Shown here: piece after piece, positions 7,057 through 15,117 of the stretch
How the letters are laid out: the number at the start of each line of letters is the position of its first letter
Numbering within the stretch: position 1 is the stretch's first letter
The notes under the pieces: model-generated
What the model was told of the DNA's origin: nothing
Database searches by the model: none
What the model saw: the letters and a program-made list of their open reading frames with translations, nothing else
Assembly (NCBI GenBank): GCA_043720875.1
Contig: JAYSRU010000062.1
Coordinates: 1-17,506 of the forward strand
DNA: 17,506 nt
Direction of reading: 5' to 3'
Source: JAYSRU01 sp043720875
Lineage (GTDB): Bacteria > Bacteroidota > Bacteroidia > Flavobacteriales_D > Crocinitomicaceae
Translations under genes and position numbers: made by a program

Positions 7057-8400
7057 TCACCGCTTTGTGAGCCTCATAATTTCCTCATTAAGCAGGGAAG
7101 ATGCATCTTTGAGGTTTTGAATACTTAGAAATACTCCTCCACCAATGGCTGCAGCGTCTGTCATTTGTTTACCCGAAAGCATAGAGTTTTTAATGCCCAC
7201 AACAGACATGGTATACCCTTTTTTTCGGTATTTTGAGACTACTTTTTTGTAATCATCTTTCCCCTGATTAAATGCACCATCTGTGATCACAATAATATGA
7301 TTAATTCCGTCTGGTATAAAGGCAGAAACCGCTGTTTTGTATCCAAGTTTAATTCCTGCACTTCCCGCAGTTGATCCATCAGCTTTTAATGCCGAAACTT
7401 GTTTGTTTACGGATTCTTTATCAGTGCCTACGGTTGGAGGTAAAATGATTGCAGCATTTGTGGCATACGTAACCAGACTAATTTTATCACAAGGTCTTAG
7501 AATTTCATTAATCTTATTCAACGAAAATTTAAGCAATTCAATTTTGTCGCTATAGCCCATTGATCCAGAAATGTCGAGCACAAAAACAACATTAATTGGT
7601 TTGAAGTTTTTTACTGAAAATTCTCCAGGAGTTTCCGGTAAGAAAAATTCAGAAATTGCAATTGTATCTACAGTTGCAACAAGTGTGTCTAATGGAGGAG
7701 TAATAATTACTGGAGGAGTAACCGCAACAACAGTTGATCTTGTCATCAAAATTACGATTTCATTTCTACTTGGATTCACCAGAGCCCCCAACTCTGAAGG
7801 CTCATATTGTGGGTGTTCTGCATAAAAATAGATGAAACCAATTTTACCCTTTTTTTCTAGGCTACCTTGCTTGTTCGTTAAGTAAGGTGGGCTGGCAAAT
7901 CCATTTTCAATAAGCACAACGGTTGAAGTTCCAATAGCTATTCCGGTTTCCTTATCCACTGTGGTAACTTTTAGGTTAAATGAGGATTTACCACTTGAAG
8001 CTTGGTCGAATGTTGGACATTCTTGCATAAAGGCGGTTTCATTATAGGGCGGTTCATCCATGATTCCTGACAACTTGAGCAGCGTTGGTTCACCTTTGTC
8101 ACTCGTGTAAACTTTAATTTCATAGGAGAATCTTCCCTTCTTTTTTGGATTGGCTTGCAGTCTTACAATTACCGAAGAATCTGGCATTGCCATATCGGAA
8201 GATTTCAAATACTTAACTTCAGTTGGACATTCTACACGAAGTATATATGCTTTTTTCGCGTCATGATTGGTGAAAACGAAGTCAGCAAAACGAGGCGAGT
8301 AAGACATCAAATGTTCAAAATCATGGTGAGCAGAACTAGGTGTCAATTGCGCAAAACTCGGTGCGGAAATAAGTAACACAAATAAAAGAAGAATACGCAT
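7057..8400 (-). CDS. VWA-domain protein with DUF1573-like N-terminus
   Basis: A 447-residue exported protein with a signal peptide at about 1-18 (SFAQ). Residues ~20-115 look like a DUF1573-type Ig-like domain: FVFTNHDAKKAYILRVECP and a closing LLKLSGIM. Residues ~140-215 resemble a carboxypeptidase-regulatory/PEGA-like beta domain (VTTVDKETGIAIGTSTVVL). A proline-rich linker (about 225-240) precedes a von Willebrand A domain from about 268 to the end. Its MIDAS DxSxS is D276, S278 and S280 (LDISGSM), with ITDG further on, so metal-dependent ligand binding should be intact. There is no transmembrane helix after the signal peptide and no T9SS tail, so the location is periplasmic or extracellular. 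It lies downstream of the RNase/stress operon in the same direction but has its own promoter candidate. Ligand unknown. Confidence 0.82.
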   Translation of the reverse strand: MRILLLFVLLISAPSFAQLTPSSAHHDFEHLMSYSPRFADFVFTNHDAKKAYILRVECPTEVKYLKSSDMAMPDSSVIVRLQANPKKKGRFSYEIKVYTSDKGEPTLLKLSGIMDEPPYNETAFMQECPTFDQASSGKSSFNLKVTTVDKETGIAIGTSTVVLIENGFASPPYLTNKQGSLEKKGKIGFIYFYAEHPQYEPSELGALVNPSRNEIVILMTRSTVVAVTPPVIITPPLDTLVATVDTIAISEFFLPETPGEFSVKNFKPINVVFVLDISGSMGYSDKIELLKFSLNKINEILRPCDKISLVTYATNAAIILPPTVGTDKESVNKQVSALKADGSTAGSAGIKLGYKTAVSAFIPDGINHIIVITDGAFNQGKDDYKKVVSKYRKKGYTMSVVGIKNSMLSGKQMTDAAAIGGGVFLSIQNLKDASSLLNEEIMRLTKR

Positions 8401-8422
8401 TTAGTGGAAGATTTGTATAGAT

Positions 8423-8430
8423 CAAAAATA
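8423..8430 (-). promoter_or_regulatory. Candidate -7 promoter element of the VWA gene
   Basis: On the minus strand, TATTTTTG matches TAnnTTTG and gives a leader of roughly 18 nt before the ATG at 8400. No TTG lies at the standard -33 distance. It would let the VWA gene be transcribed separately from the operon upstream. Confidence 0.35.
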
Positions 8431-8491
8431 CAATATTCTCAATCATAAAGTATCCTTAGAAAAGAATAATGTTGCGTTTTGTTACAATTTA

Positions 8492-9868
8492 TTACTCAAT
8501 CTCCACAACTTGGTTCAACATTGGAATGATGGTGTTTAGTTGATAAATCTCTTTTATTTTTTCCGAAAGTGCCAAAGCCGCGTCAGTTTCACCGTGGATG
8601 ACAAACACTTGTTTTGGCTTTTGTGCCAATTTAGACATCCAATCGATTAACTCATTTTGATCCGCATGTGCGGAAAGACCTTCAATCATATCAACAGTTG
8701 CATGCACTGGAAACCACTTTCCTCTTAACTTGATTTCCTTTGCACCGTCTAAAAGAGATCGCCCGCGCGTGCCTTCACCTTGATATCCAGCAAGAAGAAT
8801 GGTTGCGCTCGCATCGCCTAAATATTGTTAAAAATAGCTCAATACTCGACCTCCAGTTGCCATTCCGCTACTCGCAATAATAATTTTAGGCGTTTTATCT
8901 TTCAGCAACAACTCTGTTTCTGCGTAACTATGTGTAACTTCTATTACTTGATTCATGCCGTAGCATTCGGCTAGTGTAAGCTTGTGCCAGTCAAGATTGT
9001 TTTCAAAAATTTCAAGAACATGTGATCCCATTGGGCTATCCATGTAAATTGGAATTGACGGTATTTTCTTTTCATTTTTTAATTGCCAAAGCAAGAACAT
9101 GATCAATTGTGTTCTTTCCACGGCAAAGCTTGGAATTATTATGGTTCCATTCCGACGAATAGATTCATTGATTATGTCTGCCAATTTATTTTTCATATTG
9201 TCTGGATGGAAACGATTTCCATACGTTGATTCAATGAATAAAACATCAGCTGCTTCAGGTTTTTCTGGGTTTCTCAAAATAGGATCATTATCCCTCCCAA
9301 TATCTCCTGAGAAAACGAACAATTTTCCGTTCACTTTAAGTTCAACGAAAGTTGCACCTAAAATATGACCGTTATACTGAAATCTAACCGACACGTTGGG
9401 TGTAAGCTCGTTCCAGATTGAAATGGGTTTGGATTTGAAGTGCGGAAATACTGCTTCAGCTTCTTTAGTGCTGTATAATGGTTTTGCAGGCGTGTGTTTC
9501 GTGAATTTGTCATGATTTGCACGTTTAGCATCCTCTTCTTGAATTTTTGCGCTGTCACTCAATATTAACTTGGAAATTTCAATGGTTGGAGCTGTGGCAT
9601 AGATTACTCCTTTAAATCCTTGGCGAACCAGTAAGGGTAAATACCCAACATGGTCTAAATGTCCATGTGTAAGCACAACAAAATCAATTTTAGCAGCATC
9701 TACGGGTAAATTTTGCCAATTTAGAAGTCGAAGTTCTTTTAACCCTTGAAACAGTCCGCAATCTACAAGTATTTTAACATCATTTGCTTCGATAAGGTAT
9801 TTTGAACCCGTTACTGTGCCAGCAGCACCGAAAAAATGGACCTTCATTTTGTTTTCTAATTTTGTCAT
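8492..9868 (-). pseudogene. MBL-fold/beta-CASP RNase-like gene interrupted by one in-frame TAA
   Basis: The frame spans 459 codons, a normal length for RNA-specific metallo-beta-lactamase proteins (beta-CASP, CPSF/RNase J-like). It has AAGTVTGS near the start, the zinc motif HGHLDH at H68, H70, D72 and H73, SGDIGRD, and IASSGMATGGRVL just before the break. Codon 347 (8828-8830) is TAA. The same frame then continues without shift through QYLGDASATI, GYQGEGTRGR (typical of the family) and LSAHADQ (H401) to the stop at 8492-8494. Translation ending at 346 would lose the C-terminal part of the active site. Its ATG overlaps the upstream gene's TGA by 4 bp, implying coupling; M8 (9847) matches the usual family start equally well. 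It may be a recent pseudogene, a base-calling error at the TTTTTAA run, or a read-through gene. Confidence 0.85.
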
Positions 9869-10725
9869 GCTAAAAATTTACAAAGTTTTTCAATTTCAAT
9901 CAGTATCAAATTTATGCGGGAAGGCTTTAAATCTAGATGATTCAGTAGCTTTTTATTTTCCAACAATTCTTTACACAATACTATTTTTTTATCCAATAGA
10001 ATCTGTTTTTCAATTTTGGTTAAGGAAGTTAGGCAGGTTATTGGGTATAAACCTTCGCTATCAATTTGTTCTTTTAAACTTTGATGAAAAGGAAAATCCC
10101 ACCCCAGTAAATTTAGCCCAATGCACGTACCGTATTTTATGGCATCAGAGGAGAACCTAGTATTGGTAATTACCCATCCGGAATGTTGTTTATTTTGATT
10201 TTCTCGTTGTTGAAGTAATTTGCTTTCCACATCTTTAAACCGCGATTGAATGTAAAGCGGAACTTTTACATCACTTACTTTACCAAGTTGATTATGGTAT
10301 TTACATTCTATCAATAAATATTCATTTCCTCGTTGAGCGATTACGTCAATTTCATGTGTCAAGCAATTCCCTTCAACAAACTGGCTAACGCTTGTTTCAT
10401 ATCCTTTTCGTTTAAACAATTCTGCGATATATTTTTCAAAGGGAAACCCTGAAGGTCCCAATTCCATAATGGCTTGCTTTAAATTATAACGCGCGGCTAA
10501 ATGTCTAGCAGTGCCTTTCAGCAGAGCATAGACTTGTTTGTAAATTTGTTTAGTAGAAATGCCGTTAAACAATTTACCTGATACTTGATTAATTATTGCA
10601 TCAATATCTTGGTTTTGGACTCCAGATTTTTGAAGAGAACTACGCAATTTCGCTTCAGAAAATAATGCAGTATCTCCAGAAGCTTTTGTGACAATCAAAT
10701 TCTTATCTATGATCGAGTTGTGCAT
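9865..10725 (-). CDS. ATP-cone / PD-(D/E)XK nuclease-like fusion protein
   Basis: A 286-residue cytoplasmic protein. Residues ~9-90 form an ATP-cone, the nucleotide-binding regulatory domain known from ribonucleotide reductases and NrdR (VTKASGDTALFSEAKLRSSL and ALLKGTARHLAARYNLKQAI). Residues ~95-215 form a restriction-endonuclease-like (Mrr-type) domain: FEKYIAELFKRKGYE with E97, HEIDVIA with D127, and LIECKYH with E140 and K142, the PD-(D/E)XK pattern. WVITNTRFSSDAIKYG and GWDFPFHQSL follow, as in this family. The C-terminal ~65 residues are helical. There is no methylase or specificity gene nearby, so a classic restriction system is unlikely. It lies 22 bp after the stress protein and overlaps the MBL gene by 4 bp. 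The likely role is a nucleic-acid enzyme or binder gated by ATP/dATP; the target is unknown. Confidence 0.82.
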   Translation of the reverse strand: MHNSIIDKNLIVTKASGDTALFSEAKLRSSLQKSGVQNQDIDAIINQVSGKLFNGISTKQIYKQVYALLKGTARHLAARYNLKQAIMELGPSGFPFEKYIAELFKRKGYETSVSQFVEGNCLTHEIDVIAQRGNEYLLIECKYHNQLGKVSDVKVPLYIQSRFKDVESKLLQQRENQNKQHSGWVITNTRFSSDAIKYGTCIGLNLLGWDFPFHQSLKEQIDSEGLYPITCLTSLTKIEKQILLDKKIVLCKELLENKKLLNHLDLKPSRINLILIEIEKLCKFLA

Positions 10726-10747
10726 ATTATTGAATTAGATTTGTGCC

Positions 10748-11575
10748 TTAAGCTGGCAGAGCTAAGAAGGGAACTATTGAATGAAAAGCCATTTTTTTAG
10801 AATTGGACTCGTGCATAAGATTCGCGAGAAATGAATGCTTCTTTGGAATCATCGCGATGAGGTCCATGCTTTTTATGACAATGAATTCATTAATTCCGGT
10901 TACAACATCTTCATTTTTTATAAAATGAAACGAGTGCCCAACCCCTTCTAATTTGTTGGCTAATTTAATCCCAGCGATAGCTTCTGACGCGGAAGGAATT
11001 ACTTCACCTTGAGTTAAAACCTGTAGGATGGATATGTGAGCCTTGAACAAATTGCAGAACGAAATAACCGGATCAATTGCAGTTAAACTTTCCTCATCCT
11101 TGTAGTCAAAAGCTAAGGCTATCTCCTGAATTGGTTCAAATTTTATTTTAGCATCAATTACCAATACGGGTTGGGTTGCCTGTTTAACTAAACTGGATGC
11201 AGTGCTACCCATAAATCGCTCTTGTAAATAACCTTTTCCTTGTGTTCCAATTACAACCAAATCAATATCTTTTGTTTCAATTAACTCGTTGATTTCATGT
11301 GCAACAGACCCCATTTTGCAAAGAAATTCAACACATAGATCAGTTCCCAATTTTTCATGAACTTTTGCCTTTAGTTCTCGTAAACTCTCCAAATTTAAAT
11401 TTTCGAATTGATCATAAACAGATGCTATAAGAGATAAATCAGCCGTATCTACTGGATAATTATAGACATGAAAAATAATCAAATTGGCATTACTGATGGC
11501 TGCAAGTTCAGCAGCATAAAAAAGTGCATTTTCAGCAGTTTCGGAAAAATCAGTTGGGACTAGAATATTTTTCAT
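10748..11575 (-). CDS. Universal stress protein, tandem UspA domains
   Basis: A 275-residue cytoplasmic protein made of two Usp domains. The first (about 1-146) begins KNILVPTDFSETAENAL and ends with the ATP-binding signature G-2x-G-9x-G-S (G110, G113, G123, S124) and QPVLVI. The second (about 150-275) keeps the fold pattern but its nucleotide-binding loop is degenerate (IPKKHSFLANLMHESNSKKM), as is usual in tandem Usp proteins of Bacteroidota. It heads the minus-strand run with the ATP-cone nuclease and the MBL RNase-like gene, which suggests the set responds to energy or oxygen stress. That role is inferred from the family and the neighbours. Confidence 0.9.
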   Translation of the reverse strand: MKNILVPTDFSETAENALFYAAELAAISNANLIIFHVYNYPVDTADLSLIASVYDQFENLNLESLRELKAKVHEKLGTDLCVEFLCKMGSVAHEINELIETKDIDLVVIGTQGKGYLQERFMGSTASSLVKQATQPVLVIDAKIKFEPIQEIALAFDYKDEESLTAIDPVISFCNLFKAHISILQVLTQGEVIPSASEAIAGIKLANKLEGVGHSFHFIKNEDVVTGINEFIVIKSMDLIAMIPKKHSFLANLMHESNSKKMAFHSIVPFLALPA

Positions 11576-11591
11576 AGGGATTAAATTTTTG

Positions 11592-11599
11592 GAAATATA
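11592..11599 (-). promoter_or_regulatory. Weak -7 promoter candidate of the usp operon
   Basis: Minus-strand TATATTTC differs from TAnnTTTG in the last base. It is about 16 nt upstream of the usp ATG. No -33 TTG was found. It is the best candidate in the gap between the divergent usp and helicase genes. Confidence 0.25.
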
Positions 11600-11765
11600 A
11601 GTAAGCTAACTTTATGCTAAGTTAAAGGTAGAAATCTAGAAACAATATGATTTGTGTCATAATTTGTTGTGAATTTTTTTTGATCAGATTTAACCTGAAA
11701 GGTTTAATTTATCCTAAATACAGAAGAAACAATGGAATGAATGCTTTACCAAAATTTGAAAAGCT

Positions 11766-11773
11766 TACCTTTG
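11766..11773 (+). promoter_or_regulatory. Candidate -7 promoter element of the DEAD-box helicase
   Basis: TACCTTTG matches TAnnTTTG exactly and would give a leader of about 20 nt before the ATG at 11797. It falls inside the upstream open extension of the frame, which supports the later start. No TTG is at the usual -33 distance. The rest of the 11576-11796 gap shows only a small stem (11692-11696 with 11700-11704). Confidence 0.4.
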
Positions 11774-11796
11774 TAACGGTAAATCCAAAATCACTC

Positions 11797-13140
11797 ATGA
11801 CAACTTTCTCAGATTTAAACATAAAAAAACCATTATTAAACGCTTTGGCAGAGTTGGGAATGGAGTATCCAACCTCAATTCAAGAAAAAGTATTTTCACC
11901 CATAATGGCCGGTAAAGATGTGTTAGGTATAGCACAAACTGGAACGGGAAAGACGCTAGCCTTTTTGTTACCAACTTTGTGTCAGTGGAGTTTCTCAAAA
12001 GAACGTTTTGCTCAAATATTAATCGTTGTACCTACACGCGAATTGGTGGTGCAAATAGTTGATGAAATTGACAAGTTAACCAGATATATGAGCGTAACGA
12101 CTGTTGGTGTATATGGAGGAGCAAACATAAATACGCAAGATGCCACGGTTTCTAAAGGCTTAGATATTTTAGTGGCAACTCCAGGGCGTTTATTGGATTT
12201 GGCGCTGCGTGGATCATTACCGCTTAAAGGAATTAAAAAGTTTATTATTGATGAGGTGGATGAGATGCTTAATCTAGGGTTTCGTACTCAACTTACTAAT
12301 ATTTTAGATATTTTACCTAAAAAACGCCAAAACCTTTTATTTTCAGCAACGCTCTTAGAGGAGGTAGAGAATTTGATTGATACTTTTTTCACACAACCTG
12401 AGCGAGTTGAAGCAGCTCCTGCAGGAACTCCACTCACGAATATCCAGCAAATCGTTTATCAAGTTCCAAATTTTTATACGAAACTCAATTTTTTAGAGCA
12501 TTTGTTGACTACAGATGAGGACATGACTAAAGTATTGGTGTTTGCTGAATCAAAAAGTTTAGCGGACGCAATTTTTGAGCATTTAGAACCAATATTTGGG
12601 GAAGAAATTGGAGTGATTCACTCTAACAAGGCACAAAATAATCGTTTCCAAACGGTAGAAAATTTTAAAGAAGGGAATACTCGTATTTTGATCGCAACTG
12701 ACATTATTTCTAGAGGTATTGATATTATGGAAGTAAGTCATGTTATCAATTTTGACATGCCAGAAGTGCCAGAAACACACATTCACAGAATTGGTAGAAC
12801 AGGAAGAGCGGATAAAAAAGGAATTGCCTTGAGTTTTGTAACTCCGAAGGAAAAACCACGAAAAGCAGCAATCGAAGCTTTTATGGCTAAGAAAATGAAA
12901 CCAGTTAAAATGCCAGTGGATGTAGAAGTTTCGACAGAAATTGCCCCACATGAAATTGAACTAGTTTTAATGCCAAATATTAAAACTAAGGTTTCCACAA
13001 TTGAACGCGGAGCTTCGTTTCACGAGAAAAAGGCGAAGAATAAAAAAGTTAATAATAAAATTCGCGTTAAGGAGAAGATGCATGCGAAGTATGGAAAACC
13101 TAAGACGCGTGGAGATAAACATGCTAAACCACCAAGATAA
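11797..13140 (+). CDS. DEAD-box ATP-dependent RNA helicase
   Basis: A 447-residue cytoplasmic helicase that unwinds RNA with ATP, likely in ribosome assembly, RNA decay or cold adaptation. The ordered motifs are: Q motif (PTSIQ), motif I AQTGTGKT (46-53), PTRELV, TPGR, motif II as DEVD (152-155) instead of DEAD, SAT, ATDIISRGID, and HRIGRTGR (330-337). A lysine-rich tail (about 405-447) probably binds RNA. The frame is open back to 11647, but the family start MTTFSDLNIKKPLLNAL and a -7 element at 11766 support 11797. It is divergent from usp and followed 26 bp later by an outer-membrane protein gene. DEVD keeps the catalytic D and E, so activity is expected. Confidence 0.93.
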   Translation: MTTFSDLNIKKPLLNALAELGMEYPTSIQEKVFSPIMAGKDVLGIAQTGTGKTLAFLLPTLCQWSFSKERFAQILIVVPTRELVVQIVDEIDKLTRYMSVTTVGVYGGANINTQDATVSKGLDILVATPGRLLDLALRGSLPLKGIKKFIIDEVDEMLNLGFRTQLTNILDILPKKRQNLLFSATLLEEVENLIDTFFTQPERVEAAPAGTPLTNIQQIVYQVPNFYTKLNFLEHLLTTDEDMTKVLVFAESKSLADAIFEHLEPIFGEEIGVIHSNKAQNNRFQTVENFKEGNTRILIATDIISRGIDIMEVSHVINFDMPEVPETHIHRIGRTGRADKKGIALSFVTPKEKPRKAAIEAFMAKKMKPVKMPVDVEVSTEIAPHEIELVLMPNIKTKVSTIERGASFHEKKAKNKKVNNKIRVKEKMHAKYGKPKTRGDKHAKPPR

Positions 13141-13166
13141 AATAAACTAACATCATTCCACCAATC

Positions 13167-14285
13167 ATGCAACTACGAGTTTGGTTCGTTTCAGTAATTT
13201 TTCTCCACTTTTTTGGAGGTGTTGCAACAATTGCGGCTCAAATTAATAGCCCTATTTATAGTGTTTCGCTCAACGGACACATTGGATATGTGTTGCCAGA
13301 GTACAAAAACATGAGCTACCTTGTAACTGACTTTGCCAAAGGAACGGAAATCAATTTTGAAAAAAGAACGAATGGTTCGAAAGAGTGTCATTCATCTTAT
13401 AACTTTCCGAGTTTTGGGATATCTGCATTTTATGCAACTTTGGGAAACCATGAAGTTCATGGTGAAGAATTTGGGTTGTTTCCTTATTTTAAAGTCCCAA
13501 TTTTTGTAAGAAGAAATTTCAGTTTGGTGCAACAAATTGGAATTGGTATGAGTTATGCTACTGAGAAATTTGACTTGGAAACAAATTATTTAAACGTGTC
13601 TATTGGCTCCAACTTAAATGTTCACTTTAATTTTCGTGTTGGAGCTATGTACAAGATAAATAATCGCTTGGCAGTCAACCTCGGAGCGTCTTTCTCTCAC
13701 TTGTCCAATGCAAATCTTGCAGAACCAAATTTAGGGTTGAATAGTTTAACAGCCTACACGGGATTAAGGTATAATTTGAAAGACGAATCTCCCTATAATA
13801 AAAGCATTTTGAATCCGCATAGTAAACGAAACACGTATTACTTTGCGTATAATTTTGGCGGTAAACATACGCGATCATTGAATTCCAAAATTTGGGCTAC
13901 TTCTTCAATTTCTGTTGAAGCAAGAAGATCAATAAGTCGAATAATACAATTGGGAATCGGTTTTGATACATTTTATGACTCTTCAACCAAAACCGATTTT
14001 GCAACTCCGAGCGATTTTAAACCAATCAATAATTTCAAAACGGGTCTTCATCTATCACAAACGATTGTCTACAATAAAGCGAGTTTAAGTTTGCAAGAGG
14101 GTTTCTACATTGGCTTAGTTGACAAAGCGAACCATTACGTTATGTACAATCGATTATTGTTTCGGTACGCGGTTACAGATTATTTGTTTTGCAGCATAGC
14201 AATGAAATCTCACGTTCACATACTCGATTCTCCAGAGATTGGTTTTGGTTATGCATTACCTGCTAATAAAAAACACAAAAGATGA
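13167..14285 (+). CDS. Acyloxyacyl hydrolase / PagL-like lipid A deacylase candidate
   Basis: A 372-residue outer-membrane barrel candidate with a signal peptide at about 1-24 (IAAQ). The central segment GASFSHLSNANLAEPNLGLN around H178 and S180 fits the His-x-Ser signature of PagL-type lipid A 3-O-deacylases and acyloxyacyl hydrolases, which remove acyl chains from lipid A at the outer membrane. Amphipathic strands (VSLNGHIGYV, LTAYTGLRYNL, HVHILDSPEIGFGYAL) fill the rest. It is longer than enterobacterial PagL, as Bacteroidota members often are. The acidic third catalytic residue could not be assigned by eye. It follows the helicase by 26 bp and overlaps the next gene by 4 bp (ATGA), so it is probably co-translated with that lipoprotein. 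Confidence 0.68.
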   Translation: MQLRVWFVSVIFLHFFGGVATIAAQINSPIYSVSLNGHIGYVLPEYKNMSYLVTDFAKGTEINFEKRTNGSKECHSSYNFPSFGISAFYATLGNHEVHGEEFGLFPYFKVPIFVRRNFSLVQQIGIGMSYATEKFDLETNYLNVSIGSNLNVHFNFRVGAMYKINNRLAVNLGASFSHLSNANLAEPNLGLNSLTAYTGLRYNLKDESPYNKSILNPHSKRNTYYFAYNFGGKHTRSLNSKIWATSSISVEARRSISRIIQLGIGFDTFYDSSTKTDFATPSDFKPINNFKTGLHLSQTIVYNKASLSLQEGFYIGLVDKANHYVMYNRLLFRYAVTDYLFCSIAMKSHVHILDSPEIGFGYALPANKKHKR

Positions 14286-14986
14286 AGAACATACTAATAT
14301 ACTTATTTTGTTGTGCGCTTCTATTTTCCTGTGAAAAGAAGGAACTTCGAAAAGTAGTTGCCCTTAAAACCTTTGATAAAATCGAGTTGAATGACTTCTT
14401 TGAAGTTTTTTTAATTCAAGATACGGTGTGCAAATTGGAAATAGTAGCTGCTCCCAAAATTGTAAATAAGGTAAAATACGCAATTGAAGATGGGAAACTA
14501 ATAATTGATAATTCATATAGGGGAAATTGGAGTCATCCCAAAAGTAATAAGGTGAAGTTATACATTCATGTTATCGCCTTAAAGGAATTAAATGCACAAG
14601 AAACCTGTAATGTTCAGACCGTGAATACTTTGCTGGGAGATGAAATTGGATTTATCTTAGGTTCCAAATTGAATCAAGTAAGTTTAGATTTGAATTGCAC
14701 CACTTTCTATGCTTGGAATAATTTTCCGTGTAGCGGGAAAATTACATTAACTGGACAGGTCCAAAACCTAAAACTTTGGACGGACGCATTGATGGCTGTT
14801 GACGCGAAAAACTTGAATGCCAGTTATGCCTTAATAGTTACAAAATCAAAAGGAAATGTGGAAGTTAACGTAAGTTCAATTATAGACTATTCAATTAATG
14901 GAAGTGGAAATATTGAGCTTTATGGAAACCCTAGTACTGTATTAAATTCTGGCACCACGGGCACAGGTAAACTTGTGATTTTATAG
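14282..14986 (+). CDS. DUF2807 (head-GIN-like) lipoprotein
   Basis: A 234-residue predicted lipoprotein. The signal peptide ends in the lipobox LFSC, with the lipidated cysteine at 17. The mature part reads as repeated short beta strands (FDKIELNDFFEVFLIQD, KLEIVAAPKIVNKVKYAIEDGKLIIDN, VEVNVSSIIDYSINGSGNIELYG) typical of the DUF2807 putative auto-transporter adhesin or head-GIN domain, a right-handed beta-helix-like fold. Members in Bacteroidota are envelope proteins of unknown role. Its ATG overlaps the stop of the PagL-like gene by 4 bp, which implies coupled translation and perhaps a shared envelope job. Confidence 0.82.
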   Translation: MKNILIYLFCCALLFSCEKKELRKVVALKTFDKIELNDFFEVFLIQDTVCKLEIVAAPKIVNKVKYAIEDGKLIIDNSYRGNWSHPKSNKVKLYIHVIALKELNAQETCNVQTVNTLLGDEIGFILGSKLNQVSLDLNCTTFYAWNNFPCSGKITLTGQVQNLKLWTDALMAVDAKNLNASYALIVTKSKGNVEVNVSSIIDYSINGSGNIELYGNPSTVLNSGTTGTGKLVIL

Positions 14987-15029
14987 ACTACTCGAAAATG
15001 TATTGAGCTGTTCTGATTAGTGTTGCGAT

Positions 15030-15060
15030 TGGGAAGAACTAAACCCAGTTCATCTTTTTT
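15030..15060 (+). terminator. Weak terminator candidate after the DUF2807 gene
   Basis: A short stem, GAACT (15036-15040) with AGTTC (15047-15051), or alternatively TGGG/CCCA, is followed by a T-rich run ending at 15060. The stem is only 4-5 bp, so this is tentative. Confidence 0.3.
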
Positions 15061-15106
15061 GCCAATAGTAAAGTTGCTGATAATCATTTTTATGATCTTT
15101 TTAAAT

Positions 15107-15114
15107 TATATTTG
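15107..15114 (+). promoter_or_regulatory. Candidate -7 promoter element of the TPR-SpoIIE gene
   Basis: TATATTTG is a perfect TAnnTTTG and ends 3 nt before the ATG at 15118. Transcription would start at or near the A of the ATG, giving a leaderless mRNA. No TTG is at the usual -33 distance. Confidence 0.5.
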
Positions 15115-15117
15115 ACA

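Noticed and set aside
7056..7071. CTCAC/GTGAG hairpin between the convergent protease and VWA genes
   Set aside because: The stem is 5 bp, lies in the end of the VWA coding region and has no T-run on either side.
8708..8830. Frameshift between two separate MBL-type fragments
   Set aside because: The 120 nt between the open pieces read in the same frame and give family-like sequence; only one nonsense codon separates them. The GTG at 8707 is an internal valine, not a start.
9816..10160. Plus-strand open frame of 114 codons
   Set aside because: It is antisense to the ATP-cone nuclease and MBL genes, which have strong family motifs.
9865..10725. Restriction-modification system
   Set aside because: The Mrr-like nuclease domain has no methylase, specificity or helicase partner of a restriction system nearby and is fused to a nucleotide-sensing ATP-cone.
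11770..11780. TTTGTAACGGT resembling the terminal inverted repeat at 1901-1914
   Set aside because: It is 11 nt with no partner repeat nearby and lies at the helicase promoter; chance is the simpler explanation.
11647..11796. 50-residue N-terminal extension of the helicase
   Set aside because: It is not family-like, contains the TACCTTTG promoter candidate, and the canonical start MTTFSDLNI is at 11797.
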